Shown in pieces: positions 37,238 through 50,603 of a stretch of 64,000 nucleotides of DNA (position 1 is the stretch's first letter; each line of letters opens with the position of its first letter). The position numbers and the translations under genes are program-made. Location: contig CAJNYU010004233.1 in assembly GCA_905331475.1 (NCBI GenBank), positions 44,647 through 108,646 of the forward strand. Direction: 5' to 3'. This DNA is from Rotaria socialis (Eukaryota; Rotifera; Eurotatoria; Philodinida; Philodinidae). Under the pieces are notes generated by a model that did not search any database, was not told the origin of the DNA, and worked only from the letters and a program-made list of their open reading frames with translations.

Positions 37238-38786
37238 ATGGATTCAGACAATGATTCCGGTAATTCTAATGATGGTCCAATACATCGTCGTCGTACGCAA
37301 GGTACACGCCCACCGCAACCAACGTCACATCAAAATAATTCCATGCAACGAATATCAACTAGCAGTACCAATGTTGACCGTACATATCATCCAACAAAAG
37401 ATGATGGACCATATTCTGACGATGATGATTTAGACGAAGACGATGAAGATGAAGATGATCAACGTCATCAGCAATCAACTTATCGTGGTCGTGGTCGACC
37501 ATCACAACAGCAACATTTGATGGATAGTTCATATGACGATGGGAATGATCAACATGATTTACCACGATATACAGGTCCATTACGTGAACAAGATCGATTT
37601 CTACCAATTGCAAATGTTGCGAAGATAATGAAAAAAGGTGTACCTGAAAAAGGAAAAATTGCTAAAGATGCAAAAGAGACTATACAAGAGTAAGCTTTTA
37701 TTTTAAGTTTTTCTTAATTATTTTAATTTTACATATAGATGTGTCTCGGAATTCATATCATTTGTTACAAGTGAAGCATCTGATCGATGTCTGCAAGAAA
37801 AACGAAAAACAATTAACGGCGAAGATATTATATTGGCTATGTTAACGCTTGGTTTTGATTCATATGTTGAACCATTAAGAACATTTTTAACAAAAGTACG
37901 CGATGCATCAAAATATGATCGTACAATGACAATGGGCGGTGAGTTGAGTGATGATTTACGTATACAAGTTGCTCAAGCACAAGTTAATCAAACATCTGGA
38001 CCAATGGTTCAAGCACAAGTTGCTACAACTGTTCAAGTACAACCACAAGCGACAGGAGCTGCAGTTTCACTATCTGGTCAGGCAATAGCTGCTAAACCAA
38101 CTGGTGCAACAGCTAATCCTAATGGACTCGAGCCTTATGGACATTCGGTAAGATTTAGTGGTCGAAATTTTTTTAATACTTAGCAATTCACCGATGGATT
38201 GGAATCAATCAGTCTATTCAGTACTAATTTAATCTACTACATTATTGAGTTATTCTTGAGTAAAATTATTTTTTTCAATTGAACTTTAAAATTTCAATTA
38301 ACATAAGAAACAAGAATTTATACTTGAAATTCAATAATGAAATAATCGAAATTAGACTTCAGTAGAGTTTTTCCATAGTTCTATTATTGTTTGTTTTGCA
38401 AATAAATGCAACACTTTGAATTCGCGTACCGATACGAAAAAAAACAGTACATAACGATCTAGCAAGATTACTAATGGTTAAATGCAAAATCAGTATAATT
38501 TAAGATTCCAAAGGTTTTTTTTGGTGAGAGTACAACTTTTTGATTTAACATATTCCCTTATTAGTGAGATGAAGTATTGATATGAGTCTGGCAATGAATG
38601 AATGCGATAGTATCAACGACTTTTTTTCGAACAAATCATAAAAAACATATGGAATAAGGTTTCTTCGCGGCTGTCACCATTATAATTGTGATATATTATT
38701 TTTAGGTTCGTGTTGTAACTTGTATTCGAAATGATCAACCAGGTGAAAATCCAAATTATGTGTATACAATTCAACCGTATCAATAA
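37238..38786 (+). CDS. NFYB: NF-Y transcription factor subunit beta
   Basis: Three exons, 37238-37689, 37739-38147 and 38706-38786, join in frame (313 residues; introns 49 and 558 nt). The histone-fold core at about 116-207 is nearly unchanged from other animals: [57 protein letters not shown] and [18 protein letters not shown] pairs with NF-YC, and the dimer with NF-YA binds CCAAT boxes. The N-terminal 115 residues are unusual: a long acidic run ([14 protein letters not shown]) between Gln/His/Arg-rich patches. The C-terminal part is Gln/Ala/Val-rich, like the usual activation region, and ends TIQPYQ. If the second intron is not spliced, the frame continues [11 protein letters not shown] and stops, giving a slightly different tail. 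Several ATAAA-type poly(A) signals follow the stop codon at once. Confidence 0.95.
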
Positions 38787-38989
38787 ACAACAACAACATA
38801 AATAAATAAAGGACAGAAACAATTTGTACATTGTGGTTTTTCTTTTTTCTTTTGGTCTCTCTGTTTGTACATTGTTTGTCTATCATACATCATCAATGTA
38901 TTTGTGTATACGTCTCTGTTTTCTTCTATTTTGCAACAAATCTTTACTAATGGGCAATTATTTCTTCTTACAGATAAAATTTTAATTCT

Positions 38990-40116
38990 ATGGACGATTT
39001 ATGTTCAGCTATTCAATCAATAATTGATAGTGAATTAGATGATCTTATACTTGATTTAGTTTATGAACTTCATTCATCACTTAAAGGCATACCCGAAGAG
39101 CAACTTGAAATAAATAATAATGGAACTAAAACAAAAAATATTTCTTTATCTTTATTACAATCTCAAACAACAGCTATTGAGAAACAGACTTGTGTATGTC
39201 CGCAATGTGGTCAATCAAATATAATAGCCATACGATTTGCGTATCATCTAGCGAAATGTCTCGGTGAGAGAAAAGGCAAAAAAGAATATTTTCATCAGGT
39301 TTTCTTTTACTAATCGAAATAAAAGGACTTTTATGTATTTTTCTAATTTCTGAAGGTGTGGGTCGACGTTCGTCGCGGCAAGCTAAACATCGAATTGTTG
39401 ATCAAGTTATGACGATAACTGCTTTGTCAGATGAAAGTCGATCGAATGGAGATGAATTTCAGCATGTTGAAGTAAATAATATTTTGCCAGAAGATGGTGG
39501 ATCATGTACAGGTAAAATTATTTAGTTAATTATATATTTTTTTAATATAAATAATTGAAAAAGAATCAAATTATAATGTTTAATCTTCATGTTAGATTCG
39601 ACATCAAGTTCGAGTATTAATCATCATCGTCGAATAATAAATGAAGATCAAGAATATAGAGATGATTTTGACAATGATGATGAAGACGAAGATGATTGGA
39701 AACCGAAAAAGAAAAAACGGCGAAATCCAACAATGAATACAAATATTGGAAAAAAAAATAGAAAGAGAAAAAAGAAAGATGATATTATTGTTATAACACA
39801 ACCTATTGATGAACTTGATTTTCATAATTGCATCATTCCACTTGATAAACTTAGGTAATAGATTTTTATTTTAATTTTATTTTCAAACTCTGTTGTTTTC
39901 TCTTTCAGTCCACAAAGACCACATACTGCGATTGCATTAGTAAATTCAACAATGCCATCAAATAGTGAAAATATTTTTTTCAAAAGCCATCAAATATTGC
40001 CCATTTCTCCTGCGCGATCATCTTGTTTTTCTTCTCGATCGCCCTTGAATCTAGTCGAAGACGAACAATCATCAACAACATCGATAATTATGTTTCAAGA
40101 AGACAGTAAACGATAA
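38990..40116 (+). CDS. SGF11/ataxin-7-like 3, SAGA deubiquitinase module
   Basis: Four exons, 38990-39263, 39356-39511, 39596-39854 and 39909-40116, join in frame to 298 residues. The N-terminal helix (LCSAIQSIIDSELDDLILDL) fits the SGF11 helix that packs in the deubiquitinase module. A zinc finger follows with Cys70, Cys73, His86 and Cys90 (CPQCGQ...YHLAKCLG), then a basic GRRSSRQAKHR patch. In yeast and animals this finger binds the nucleosome acidic patch and directs Ubp8/USP22 to H2B ubiquitin. The rest is low complexity: an acidic block, KKKKRR and KKNRKRKKK clusters that look like nuclear signals, and a Ser-rich tail. No SCA7 domain is seen, so it is closer to short SGF11 than to human ATXN7L3. 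It starts only 203 bp after the NF-YB stop, with a TTTCTTCTTACAG acceptor-like site 16 nt before the ATG. Confidence 0.88.
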
Positions 40117-41736
40117 TTCGTTTCACTTTTCTTATTTTTGTTTTAAATCTCTTCTATTATGTGTTCAGTCAATTTTGTCTATTTTGATCTATTTCGAAAG
40201 CCAAGAAGTATTAAACGACAGAGAATTTTGATGATAAATTTATTTCTATATTATATTTGTTATAGTTGACTGCCATTATTGATAGTCTTCTCTGTTTTTT
40301 ATTTGTACAAGAATATGAAATATGATGTTATATATTATAAATAGGATTAAATAAATTATACAAAGCTTTATGCAGAAATAAATAGCAATTTTACATGAAA
40401 ATTCAGCTCCTCCAATGAATAGCAATCGACCATGTCGATAAATGGATGAAAACTCAAAGAGAAGGTAGTTGTTCTTTTCTGAAGTATATCCAACGTTTTT
40501 CTTACACGGAAACCTCGACAACTTATAAGCTGTTTTTTTTCAATAGCGCATGTTTTTCCTTATACATAGCCAAGATCAAAACCAATTATAAAAGTACGAT
40601 TCGGTTTCGATTGTGTCCGAAAGCAGATATGATTTATTTTTACATACTACCGATTTGTGTCATTTTTTTCTTCATTGTCCCAGTTCTCTGTAAAACAGTT
40701 CTCAAAATAATAGCTACATTTATTTAAAATCCAACAGCAATGACAATGCTGTTGATCAAGTAGTAATTTCAATTTCGAGATCTTCTCTTCTAAGGATTTT
40801 TTTAAATCTGAAATATCCTACACATAGCATTATCTAACATCATATCAGTGCTCATAAGTTACTACAATAAACTTGCATAGCTACATATAATTTCTAATCT
40901 AGTAACAAGATTAATGTTCATCAGTACACACTACTGGAAGAAACGTGTGTTAAAAAATTAATCAGTGTCAGTGATGATCTATTAGATCATTCTAACTGCA
41001 TTCGAACAGAACAAAAATAACTGACAAGGTCGTTATTAATTGTATTTGAGAGAAAAAAATTTCATCGGATTTGATTCGACGTTATTTGGAAAAATTTTAA
41101 TTTTATTCGATTCGTTTTCTGTTTTTTATATTTTATTTATTACGACAAGATCATTCATTGATCATTGTAGTTTCTGATTCTTGCTGTTCAATGATAATTT
41201 ATGGATAATGTGACATTTGATCTTCGACCCTAGTGTCATACATATGTGAAAGTAAAATGAAGTTAAACTTGATGAAGAAAGTTAGTTGAATAATATTAAA
41301 TGTAAGATTATAATCAAAACGATATTGTCTATGTGATTCATAGTATCAAACAGTGAAGAAGTGTATGATCATTCATAGAAGCACAGACGAATCTACTCGT
41401 TTATTTTTCGTTTTCTTATTCGGAAATAAATATTTCTACCATACAAAACACTGATTTCAAGATTTGCTTTTCTAACTGTATCTCTCTTTTTTATATTATA
41501 ATAAGAAACCAAATGAAACGCATGGAATGTGTAACCTGACTGAACAAGATGCGAGTGCAGAAAATTCCAACAAAGACAAGATAGACATAGAAATTTAAAA
41601 AGTGAAATGTGACGACATCAAATAATACACAGACATTTAGACTGTGAATATCACTGATTGAAACAACTATACGTCCACATTTAAACAAAATTCGTTGCGG
41701 TACAAAAAACAAAGCAATTGTTCATCAGTAGTGTTG
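40117..41736. other. Intergenic between convergent genes
   Basis: About 1.6 kb between the SGF11 and SHANK 3' ends. I looked here for a missing SHANK SAM exon and found none. Short frames at 40446-40727 and 41712-41491 show no domain. Confidence 0.5.
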
Positions 41737-44700
41737 TTAATTATAACTTTTTACAAGATGATCCATCGATGTTATGTTTCCACCACGACGTTTCAGATTT
41801 TCTAATAACTGATTAGCTGTAGCACTAAATCGTTGTGGACACGATGAACCTAAAATTAATTAGAATTGATTATTAAATTAAAAGAAAAAGAATTAAGATA
41901 AGCAGTAGTATGTTATATGCATGTGAATGAACAGAATCTGCAAACATGCCAGTTAAAGAATCATATTGCTTAAGTTGTTAATTAGCTTTTAATATGATTT
42001 GCTTCGATATCAAGACAAAAGAGACATTTCGTGCAGAATCGATTTGTTTGATTCGACTTTTTTCAATTCATTAATTTAAGCTGTTCGAAGTGACTTTTTC
42101 CCTCGAGAAGTTGATAAATAAAACTATGAGATATTTCTACCACAACTAATTTGAATAAAAACACATAGGCTCCTGCATAAAACAAATCGATTGTTTATTT
42201 TATTTTTGCATGCAATTCAAATATATATATATATATATATATATACGTATATGCACAAACAACCCCGACAAGAATTAAATAAACCCCATCATATACACAA
42301 GAATCTCTTACAGAATAAATCTTGAATGAAGTTTAATAACGATGATGATGAATAGCTGAAAAAATAATTTAAGCTGCTCTTCAATTTTAATCATATAGCT
42401 TACTAGTCGTTTGAATTCCATTCGTTATAATACAATTATTAAAAAATGTTCTTGGTGGTGGTAATCCATTTGAACTATAGTCAAGCTCCAACAGATTTTC
42501 ATGACGACGAGCTGTTGCTGCCGCTGCACGTTGTGCAATTACAGAAGAAAAATGAGTATCTAGTCGAGGATCGATAACTGATGTTTTATTTGTAGATACT
42601 GTTGCGGTTGAACGACGAAGAGTACTCGGTGATGGTGGAGAAGGAAATTCATTCGATGAAATTTTATCTTCGATTATAATATTTTTCAATTCTGGCGAAT
42701 TATACATATCTGATGAATGATAATGATTCGAATTAGCTACAATAAAAAATAAACGAAAATAATTTCATCTGAACTATGGACATAGATTTTCATTTAAACA
42801 TGTCAGAATGCAAATTTTATTATTGCATAAACTTCTTTTTTCTCGTAATGAAAAGGGTTTCTCTTGTTCTAAACCAAAACTATCAACATATCTCTTTTAT
42901 TTTAATTTCAATTCTAAAAATCATCCATTTTCTGAGGCATTTTTTCTATTAGACAATATATTTGTATTAATATTGTGTCAAATTAGAACTCAAATTATTA
43001 AGAATTTTGCTTTCAAAATTTTTTTATTAAATTTAATAGAAATTCTGCAGGAAGTGTCTCATACTTCGGACGAGAGATTCTCATTCTATGCTCTTTTTCA
43101 TGAAAGAATAAGTATGTCACAAGTTCTACTTGTACATTTTCTGAAGAAGTTTATCAATAAAACAACATTACAAGTTGAACAAAGAATAGTTACTGGTATT
43201 ATTTTGATGAATTGGTTTATTGAGTCCATTGAGTTTTGTTGACGAAAGAATACTTTTCGATGACGTTTCATTATTGATTTTTTTCAGACGACCTTTTGCT
43301 TGTTCAATTTGCATCTGGAAATCATTTTTCGTTGTTGTTAAAGCCGAATCAATTTTGTTTTTTTTCTGTTCAATTATTGATACTGTTTGTGGTTCAACTT
43401 TATTTATCGAACGGAAATTTGCAGGAAATGGAGGAGGTGGTGGTGGTGGAGGTGATGATTCGAAAGTTTCATTCTCTATTGAGTTTAGTAAAGCGTTATT
43501 ATTATTTGAATGAATGGCTATAGAAGTTTGTTTTCGATTATTTGATCGTCTTTTAACTTCACTTGGCTTGGCAGGTAAATGATTGCTTGATGTTACTTTA
43601 AATGTTGACATATTAGTTGTACTAAGCGATAATGATGGTGCCATATATATTCCAATTCCATTCTCTTCGTTCAAATTAGTTGTTGCTGCCATTAGATTAC
43701 TATTCATTGAAGATAAAGACAATTCTTCGTCAGCTTCATTTGATGAGGAATTTGAATTGCATCGAATATTTGTTATTGATGATAAATTCGGGACACTTAC
43801 AGCTGGTATAAGCGGTTGAAATCTATTATAAATCTGTTGATTTTGACAATTTATAAAATAATCATAAAGAGAAGAATCACGTGCAGGTACAGCTGGTTTG
43901 TTTCTTTAAAACGAAAATAGATCTGTAGAAAACATTATTTTAAAATACAAAATATTTACTTTATACGAAGAGATGAAGATCCATTGTAAATATTTTCAAT
44001 CTGTTGTTTTGAAACAGATACATATGCTTCAGACATACTTCCATATTCATATTCTGCTGATGTCCGATCAAGATCTTCTACAAAAATAAAACTAAGTTCG
44101 ATTAAAATAAATGACGATCGATAAATTTATTTATTTTAGTTTAGCAAGAATTTCATGCAGTTAGATTATAATTATTATTATGAAAACTTAATTTTTGTAA
44201 ATACCTAAAACGGTATTATGTTCTGATTTCTTCATAATCAATGATTGAAAAGGTAGTAGTAATTTATTTGACAGTGAAAAAGCTAAAGCGAGTGTGGAAA
44301 TTATATTGAGAAAAGAAAGAGAACTTTGTGCTAAAGAAAAAACTATGGACATACCACCAAACGATTTTTCAAAGCTCGGACGAAGAGGTGCTGAAATATA
44401 TATTTTTCTTCTAAGGTTTTAAAACGAAATAAAATTACCTTTACGTCGATAAGGTAACGATTGAAAAGTAGTATAATGTGATTGTGAATCGCGCTGATTA
44501 TGGGTCAGTGTTGACATACTCGTTGTTACTATTTTCAATGCTAAAGTATTTCCGGCTCTTTTTATTAAATTGGCACATTCTTCATGTGGCATACAAGTTA
44601 CATTGATACCATTGATCTATATGTGATTTAAATATAAGAAAGACAGATAAATATTTATAAGCTTACTTCAAGAATATAATCATTTTTTTTTAGACCAGCT

Positions 44701-47700
44701 TTTTCAGCATTGCTACCTTTTTCAATACTATCAAGAAACTGAAGCGCAGGAAAGGATCGTGTTGGTTGAAATAATTTTCCTGCTACTATGTGAAATAGAA
44801 AAGCATAGTGATATTTGATAGAACAATAAAGCAAAAGGTACCTCGTGAGCCTTGAAGAACAAAGCCAAAACCTTTTTTTCCTCGTTGTAAAACAACAGTA
44901 CGTGGTGTATATGTATCATTATTAATCATTAATGCGGATAGAGCATCACGACTAATCACTATTGTGTCATCATTAGTCATTTCACCATTTTCTATAAAAA
45001 GAATTATTTCAAATTTTCTAAACGCTAGTAATTCACGAAATCTAATCTAAAGTTTTCAAAAATCACTGAATTTATAATATTATCTCTGATTAAGCGTTAA
45101 TATGGCCATTGTTTTATTTTTCCTTTGAATTATAAGTTTACTGATAATACGGTTAATTATATAACATTAAGAATTCGTTTTCATAGTACTTTTTTTCGAA
45201 TAATACATCTTCTGGACTCACATGGAATAGCTCTAATAAAAGTATTGAGTTTAGCGTACTGAATAGATACTTCAGTATTCAGAAATGGAATACTCTAAAT
45301 AATTGAATTAGGTAACTTGATTAAATTTTGTTCCATTCATTAACATACTTCGATACTTTTAGTGTATCAAAATCCTTTAATTTTTGATGTTCTAATCTCC
45401 ATACTTTCGTTAGTAACTATGTGTTTGTTTAATTGGCACGGTTTTTAGTCTACCTATTCTTAGCTAGCACTAACTCATTTGGTTTCCAATTTATTTTACA
45501 TATTCAATATTTCGAGATAGGCTTTATTACGATCTACTCTTGTTTTCTTATAGTTACGATTTAACCTGCTTAGAAGCATAGGAACTGAGAAACAAATCAA
45601 AGAACTTTTATAAAACGTATATGATAATTATTGACGAATTAAAAAATTAACTTCTACACTTTCCAACTCGATATCATCAGATAACTAGTGTAGTACTTTG
45701 ATTAAATTACTGATCTCATTCGCGCTTATATTTTGCATTGATATCTCTGACAGATTAATATAGATATGCTAAATTGGATTTATAATAGCATCTTGATTTG
45801 AGAATAAATTGAACTTTCAAGTAGTTGAAAAACAGAAATATTTATTAGCCATGTACCGATGTGAGTGTGAGTCTCGGATACTATGTGCAATATAGTGATG
45901 AGAAAAAAAGGATATGTTTCAATTATACGAACATAACCTTATAAGAAACTCTCTATGAGTAAAAGAATGATTCTAACTTTTATGAAATAGATAGTTCAGA
46001 TTTTAAAACTAGTTCGAAATGAGACTTTGTATTTAACTAATATTAATATCTTATTTTTGCGTACGACAAAACTCTCAAGTAAATCTAACTGACTATCTTT
46101 GAGCTTTATCGGATTTTCCATGCTTTTATTAACGTAAAATCTGCATCGTTTCGTACCTAGACTATGAGTTCACTAATTAATGTTCATAGACACACTTTTG
46201 TTTTGACGCATAAAAGAGACTTGTTTTGCTGTTAATAAAAATTTATGTAGATCCAACAAAACTGAATACAAGTTATTTTAAAATAAATAGCGCAAAGCAA
46301 TACTATGTTGGTCAATAATTTATATTGATATTTTGCATTTGATCGGATACAGTAGGGTTCTTTACTACATTTCTTATATCATAAACTTGAGGCTATGCTA
46401 TACTGTGCGTTGTTAATAAGAAATCATGATTTCCGATTAAAATTTTGTGATATTAACTGATGTTTATGATCAGAAGATAAGAAAAAAGTTTTTTCTTCTG
46501 ATTAACTAAATATCCTAACAGTTTTTTGACTGTCATATTCCTTGAAAATATCATTGAGAAATCATTAAATTAATTAAGATAATAATCTTTAAAAACTATA
46601 AATTTGTAAATAAAACCCATGTAAAAATCTCTAACTAATTTTAATCTATTTTAAGCAAAATAAACACTTACTAAAAACACAAATATCTTGGACATGATTA
46701 CTTGGAAACCATCCTTCTACATTTTTACATCTTCCTTCTAAATATCCTTGTTCACCAACACTTAGAACTAAAACAAAATTTGACACAGTTTCCAATTGAA
46801 AACAAAAACCAAAAGCTGTATTCTTACTGTCAACAATATCTCCCTTATGCAATGATAATTCTCCAGATAAATTCGCTCGATAAGACTTGATACACATACA
46901 TTTTCGACCGGGTGCTGCTGCATATAATCGTTTTCGTTTATAGATGTAACAACCATTTACAGCGTTTGGGGAGTCTTGATTTTTAAATAAAGAATATCAA
47001 ATATGAATAGAATAATTAATAATAGCTTAATCTTACTAGAAGATAAACGTGAAGTACATTCACTACCAAGTCCATGATCACTATTAACACTAAACGATTT
47101 CGGTGATGAACTACGACTTGGTGGATGTTGTTGATAAAGATTTTCATTTGCTGGTGAATTACTTCGATGTAAAATATTAATACTATTCAACTTAGGCATA
47201 CTTTGTGATCGATTAGCTAATGACAATGATGATGTTGTAGTTGATAATGATCTTATTCGATGTTTATCTTGCTCAATATATATAGAACGACGTTTTGGAT
47301 TAATCAATGGTGTTTCACGATAGGGTACAACATGATCTGGTTTATGAGATTGGATAATTGTGGCGATTGAACAATTTTGAGATACTAATGCAAGTTCATA
47401 CGGAGTTTGATTAGATTTATTTACAATCTTTACGTCAGCTCCACGAAAAAGTAGTACACGAGCACAAGCTTCCTGAAGAAAAAATAATTTTCATCAATCT
47501 AAATTCTCGAAATAGTTCTCGATAATTACTTGATTTGTTGCAGTGCAAATATGTAATGGAGTATTTCCAGCTGTATTAATTGCATTTATATCTGCTCGAT
47601 AAAAAAGTAAGTGTTCAACATGTTGAACAAGACCAAGACGACATGCTTGATGTAATTCAGTAGACAAATAGTCATCACGACAATTTACTATTGAATGATC

Positions 47701-50603
47701 TTGCAATAGTAATTGACAACAGTACGATGAATCATTGATTGATTCATTATGATTATTTAAAACTGTATGATAAAGAGGTGTTAAACCTTTATTATCATAG
47801 ACATTCGGAGATGCACCAAGTTCCAGAAGAATCTGAGTTTTTTTTAAAGAAATAAATAAAAATTTGTTTTTCGAATTCAACAGGGACAATATTTTCAACA
47901 TACCACAATAGATTCTTTACGATGGTGAATTGCAGATTTATGTAGAGGTGTGAAGCCACCATTACGAGTACGAAAATCTAGATGAGCACCACCATTCACT
48001 AGCGCCAAAATCATTGATCGTGGTTCAATTAAATCAATACATGCACATGATAGAACTGTTTCTAAAATAATTCATAAAACTAGTTTCATTAAAAGACCTA
48101 TGATTAAAGCTTTATGACACAGAAAACATTTTCTTTCTTTGAGAAAAATGCTCAAGTCAATCTAATGAAGACCGACATTCTCAAATTGAAAGACAAATAA
48201 AGGATTTAGTAAGAAAATATCTAGTAATCTTATGAAAACATTTTCTCATGAAACAAAAAACCTTTGATTTAAATTTTGTTCATACATATGAAATTGATAA
48301 AATACAACAAGTCTAAGAGAATTCGATCTGAAATAGTGAACTATTTTAGAGCATCGATTATTTTGTTATGTCAAAATAACCATCAGATCAGCTTACTTAT
48401 AAAATTTCAGAATATCTATTTAATTGATCTATAAAAAGAAAAATAGGATGTATATACCAGAGACCGTCACAGGGCAACTTTTTTTGCCCTGCCCTGCCCT
48501 GTCTCAGGGCAGGGCAGAGCATGATTATAAATTGAACTGAAATATTGAAAAAGGTAAAGACTAAATGAAAGTGTTGTGGCCGCTGAAAAGCAAAGTACTC
48601 ATATTTTATTTATCTATATTCGAGAAAATATAGATATGCGCTTAAAACATAATTAAATATGAGTAGCAAACAGCAATTAAGATTATCACAAAAATCAGTT
48701 CATTGCAAAAATAATGCGCTTATCGTGATCTGGCGAATTGAATATGTATATAATTTGAATAAGTGAGAAATCGAGTAAATCTTTCACATTTATTCTCCTC
48801 AACTCATCGTGCTGGATAAATAAAGACTCTTCAAAATGTACCAGTAGCAAGAGATTCATTGTGTATTATGGGGTGGTAAGATTTATCATGAAACAAGAGA
48901 TTTTCTAATTTTGTAGAACCGGGCGAGTTCATATCAAGTGAAAATAATTTAAAACATAGAGAACTAAGCATACAAAACTAAAACATGCGAAGAAATTTAC
49001 CATTAGAACATGTTGAATCTTTAAGTGAAATTTCCTCTGGAACACTAAGCTCATGTCTGAAATCATTTAGAAAAAAAGCTCATCATACACATAATTCTTA
49101 AATTAGCTCGTTCTCTTACACAATATTAAATGATTCTACCAAGTTTTGCATTTCTCTTTGAAGCAGTATTTTATTTTTATAATTGAATTATATGATAATA
49201 AATGAGTAAACTGGTATTGTCTGAACTAGACATAGCAACAAATTTCACAGTGGCTGGCGCATAATGACATACATTATAATCCATCACCATGCCAGCATAA
49301 TCGACTGAAAAATCTGCTGTATATCAGTTTATAGGAAAAATTATCAGGGCGCAGGGCGAAATATTTTGCCCTGCCCTATGACGGTCTCTGGTATATACAT
49401 ATATCCTGATCACAAAATACTCATGAAAATACCATCATAGTGTTTGACAGATAATGAGTCAAGAGAATGTATGAAATTTTACAGCTTAATATAATTGACG
49501 ACCTCATATGAATAAATGTTCCCGTCAAAAAAATCTTAAGTTTGAAAAAAATGTAATATTAAAGAAGAATTATAGAATCAGTCGATATGTTAATCTCTTC
49601 GAAATTTCTAATGCTCATCGATTTTTATATATTTTCTAATGCATACATTCTTGTATGTATGAATAAAATTCGAACTTCAAAGCGTTCAATTATCTTACAA
49701 CATGGCATTATGAAAGTGCAAATCATCATAGTAGAAAAGTGTTTCGATTAGTATGAATGTTTGTCATCATAGAGTTCACAAATCTCCTAGTGACAATAAC
49801 ATATTCACTGAACAACGTTGTATACACGCTGTTTGGCATCAAGAAAGTGTATTTCATTTCATTATTGTTTAGTTCGATAATTAAACAAGTGTAAATTGAA
49901 CTCACTCAAAAAAATTCTTGACTTACCATCATTAGAAATATGAAAATTTGGATCGAATCCCTTTTCTAAATATCGAGTAACCTTTGAAATTTGATTTGTT
50001 TTGATACAATCAATAAATTTTTTTGTGCTAACCTTTTGTTAATTAATAAAAAATTAATATTCAATAAAAACTTGGTTATTCAATCGTAACGTACTTTTAA
50101 ATTAATATTCTTTTGTACAAGATGAATTGCTTTATAAACACGTCTTTTATATTTAAACTAAAACAAAAACAAAACAGTACTCTTTGTGTAAACGTTTTCT
50201 TCCAAAGGAGACAGTATTTACTTCAAGATAACTAACAGGCCCAATTAAAGGATATTCTCTAAGACAACGAGATTCATCAAGAAATTTTCCTGCTCGACCA
50301 TTACACGATGGTAAATATAATCCAAAATTTAAACCATCAATCAATACCTAGAAATAAAAAATATTTTTCCTATTTTTCATCTTCAGAAAAATGAAAGCTT
50401 TTTACTCGAACAAGAACTTGTAAGACTTTCTGTTTTGCATTCCATACCGTATCATCCAAATTAAATTTGAGAACTTTTTGTAAATTATGATCTTCGACAG
50501 CTATTCGTATATATATAAAACTGCTATCTTGCTCTATTCCACTATCATCTTTTTCATCTTGTTGGTGTGCCACTGTATTTGTTTGGATTTCTTCACTTTC
50601 CAT
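41737..50603 (-). CDS. SHANK: SHANK postsynaptic scaffold (SPN-ANK-SH3-PDZ)
   Basis: Eighteen exons join in frame to 1,155 residues: 50603-50406, 50347-50222, 50157-50095, 50032-49927, 48061-47904, 47832-47530, 47472-47037, 46974-46828, 46767-46672, 44991-44842, 44785-44667, 44616-44439, 44390-44355, 44282-44205, 44077-43960, 43903-43194, 42736-42404, 41849-41737. Domains in order are the SPN ubiquitin-like domain (about 27-117; GRAGKFLDESRCLREYP, FKYKRRVY), ankyrin repeats (about 135-365; NGGAHLDFRTRNGGFTPLHK, LLELGASPNVYD, LTPLYHT, HLLFYRADINAINTAGNTPL), SH3 (about 485-545; EGWFPSNHV), PDZ (about 565-680; KGFGFVLQG, AEKAGLKKNDYILEINGINV) and a Ser/Asn/Pro-rich tail with an eight-Pro run. 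SHANKs link receptors to actin at synapses. The tail ends HLVKSYN without a SAM domain. One intron holds a hAT element; the SH3-PDZ intron is 1.7 kb. Retention of the last intron would give an alternative end TTSKLYD. Confidence 0.93.
42223..42245. repeat. (AT)n microsatellite
   Basis: About eleven AT units in the last intron of the SHANK gene, followed by ACGTATAT. It probably varies in length between alleles. Confidence 0.8.
48458..49390. mobile_element. 933-bp non-autonomous hAT-like element in SHANK intron
   Basis: The left end reads CAGAGACCGTCACAGGGCA and the right end, on the opposite strand, CAGAGACCGTCATAGGGCA (18 of 19 match). Perfect 8-bp duplications GTATATAC flank it at 48450-48457 and 49391-49398. 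CAGAG ends, 8-bp duplications and the nTnnnnAn target pattern are marks of the hAT superfamily. Subterminal GGGCAGGGCA repeats form hairpins, with a perfect 11-bp stem at 48491-48515. No transposase frame is visible, so it must depend on a transposase elsewhere. The perfect duplication indicates a recent insertion. It lies in the intron between the SPN/first ankyrin exons and the rest. Confidence 0.93.

Noticed and set aside
42808..43242. 144-codon plus-strand frame
   Set aside because: It covers a SHANK intron and part of exon 16 on the other strand, is Phe/Leu-rich AT translation, and shows no domain.
43220..43819. Plus-strand frames with a Gly run over SHANK exon 16
   Set aside because: They are the complement of the SHANK proline-rich coding exon.
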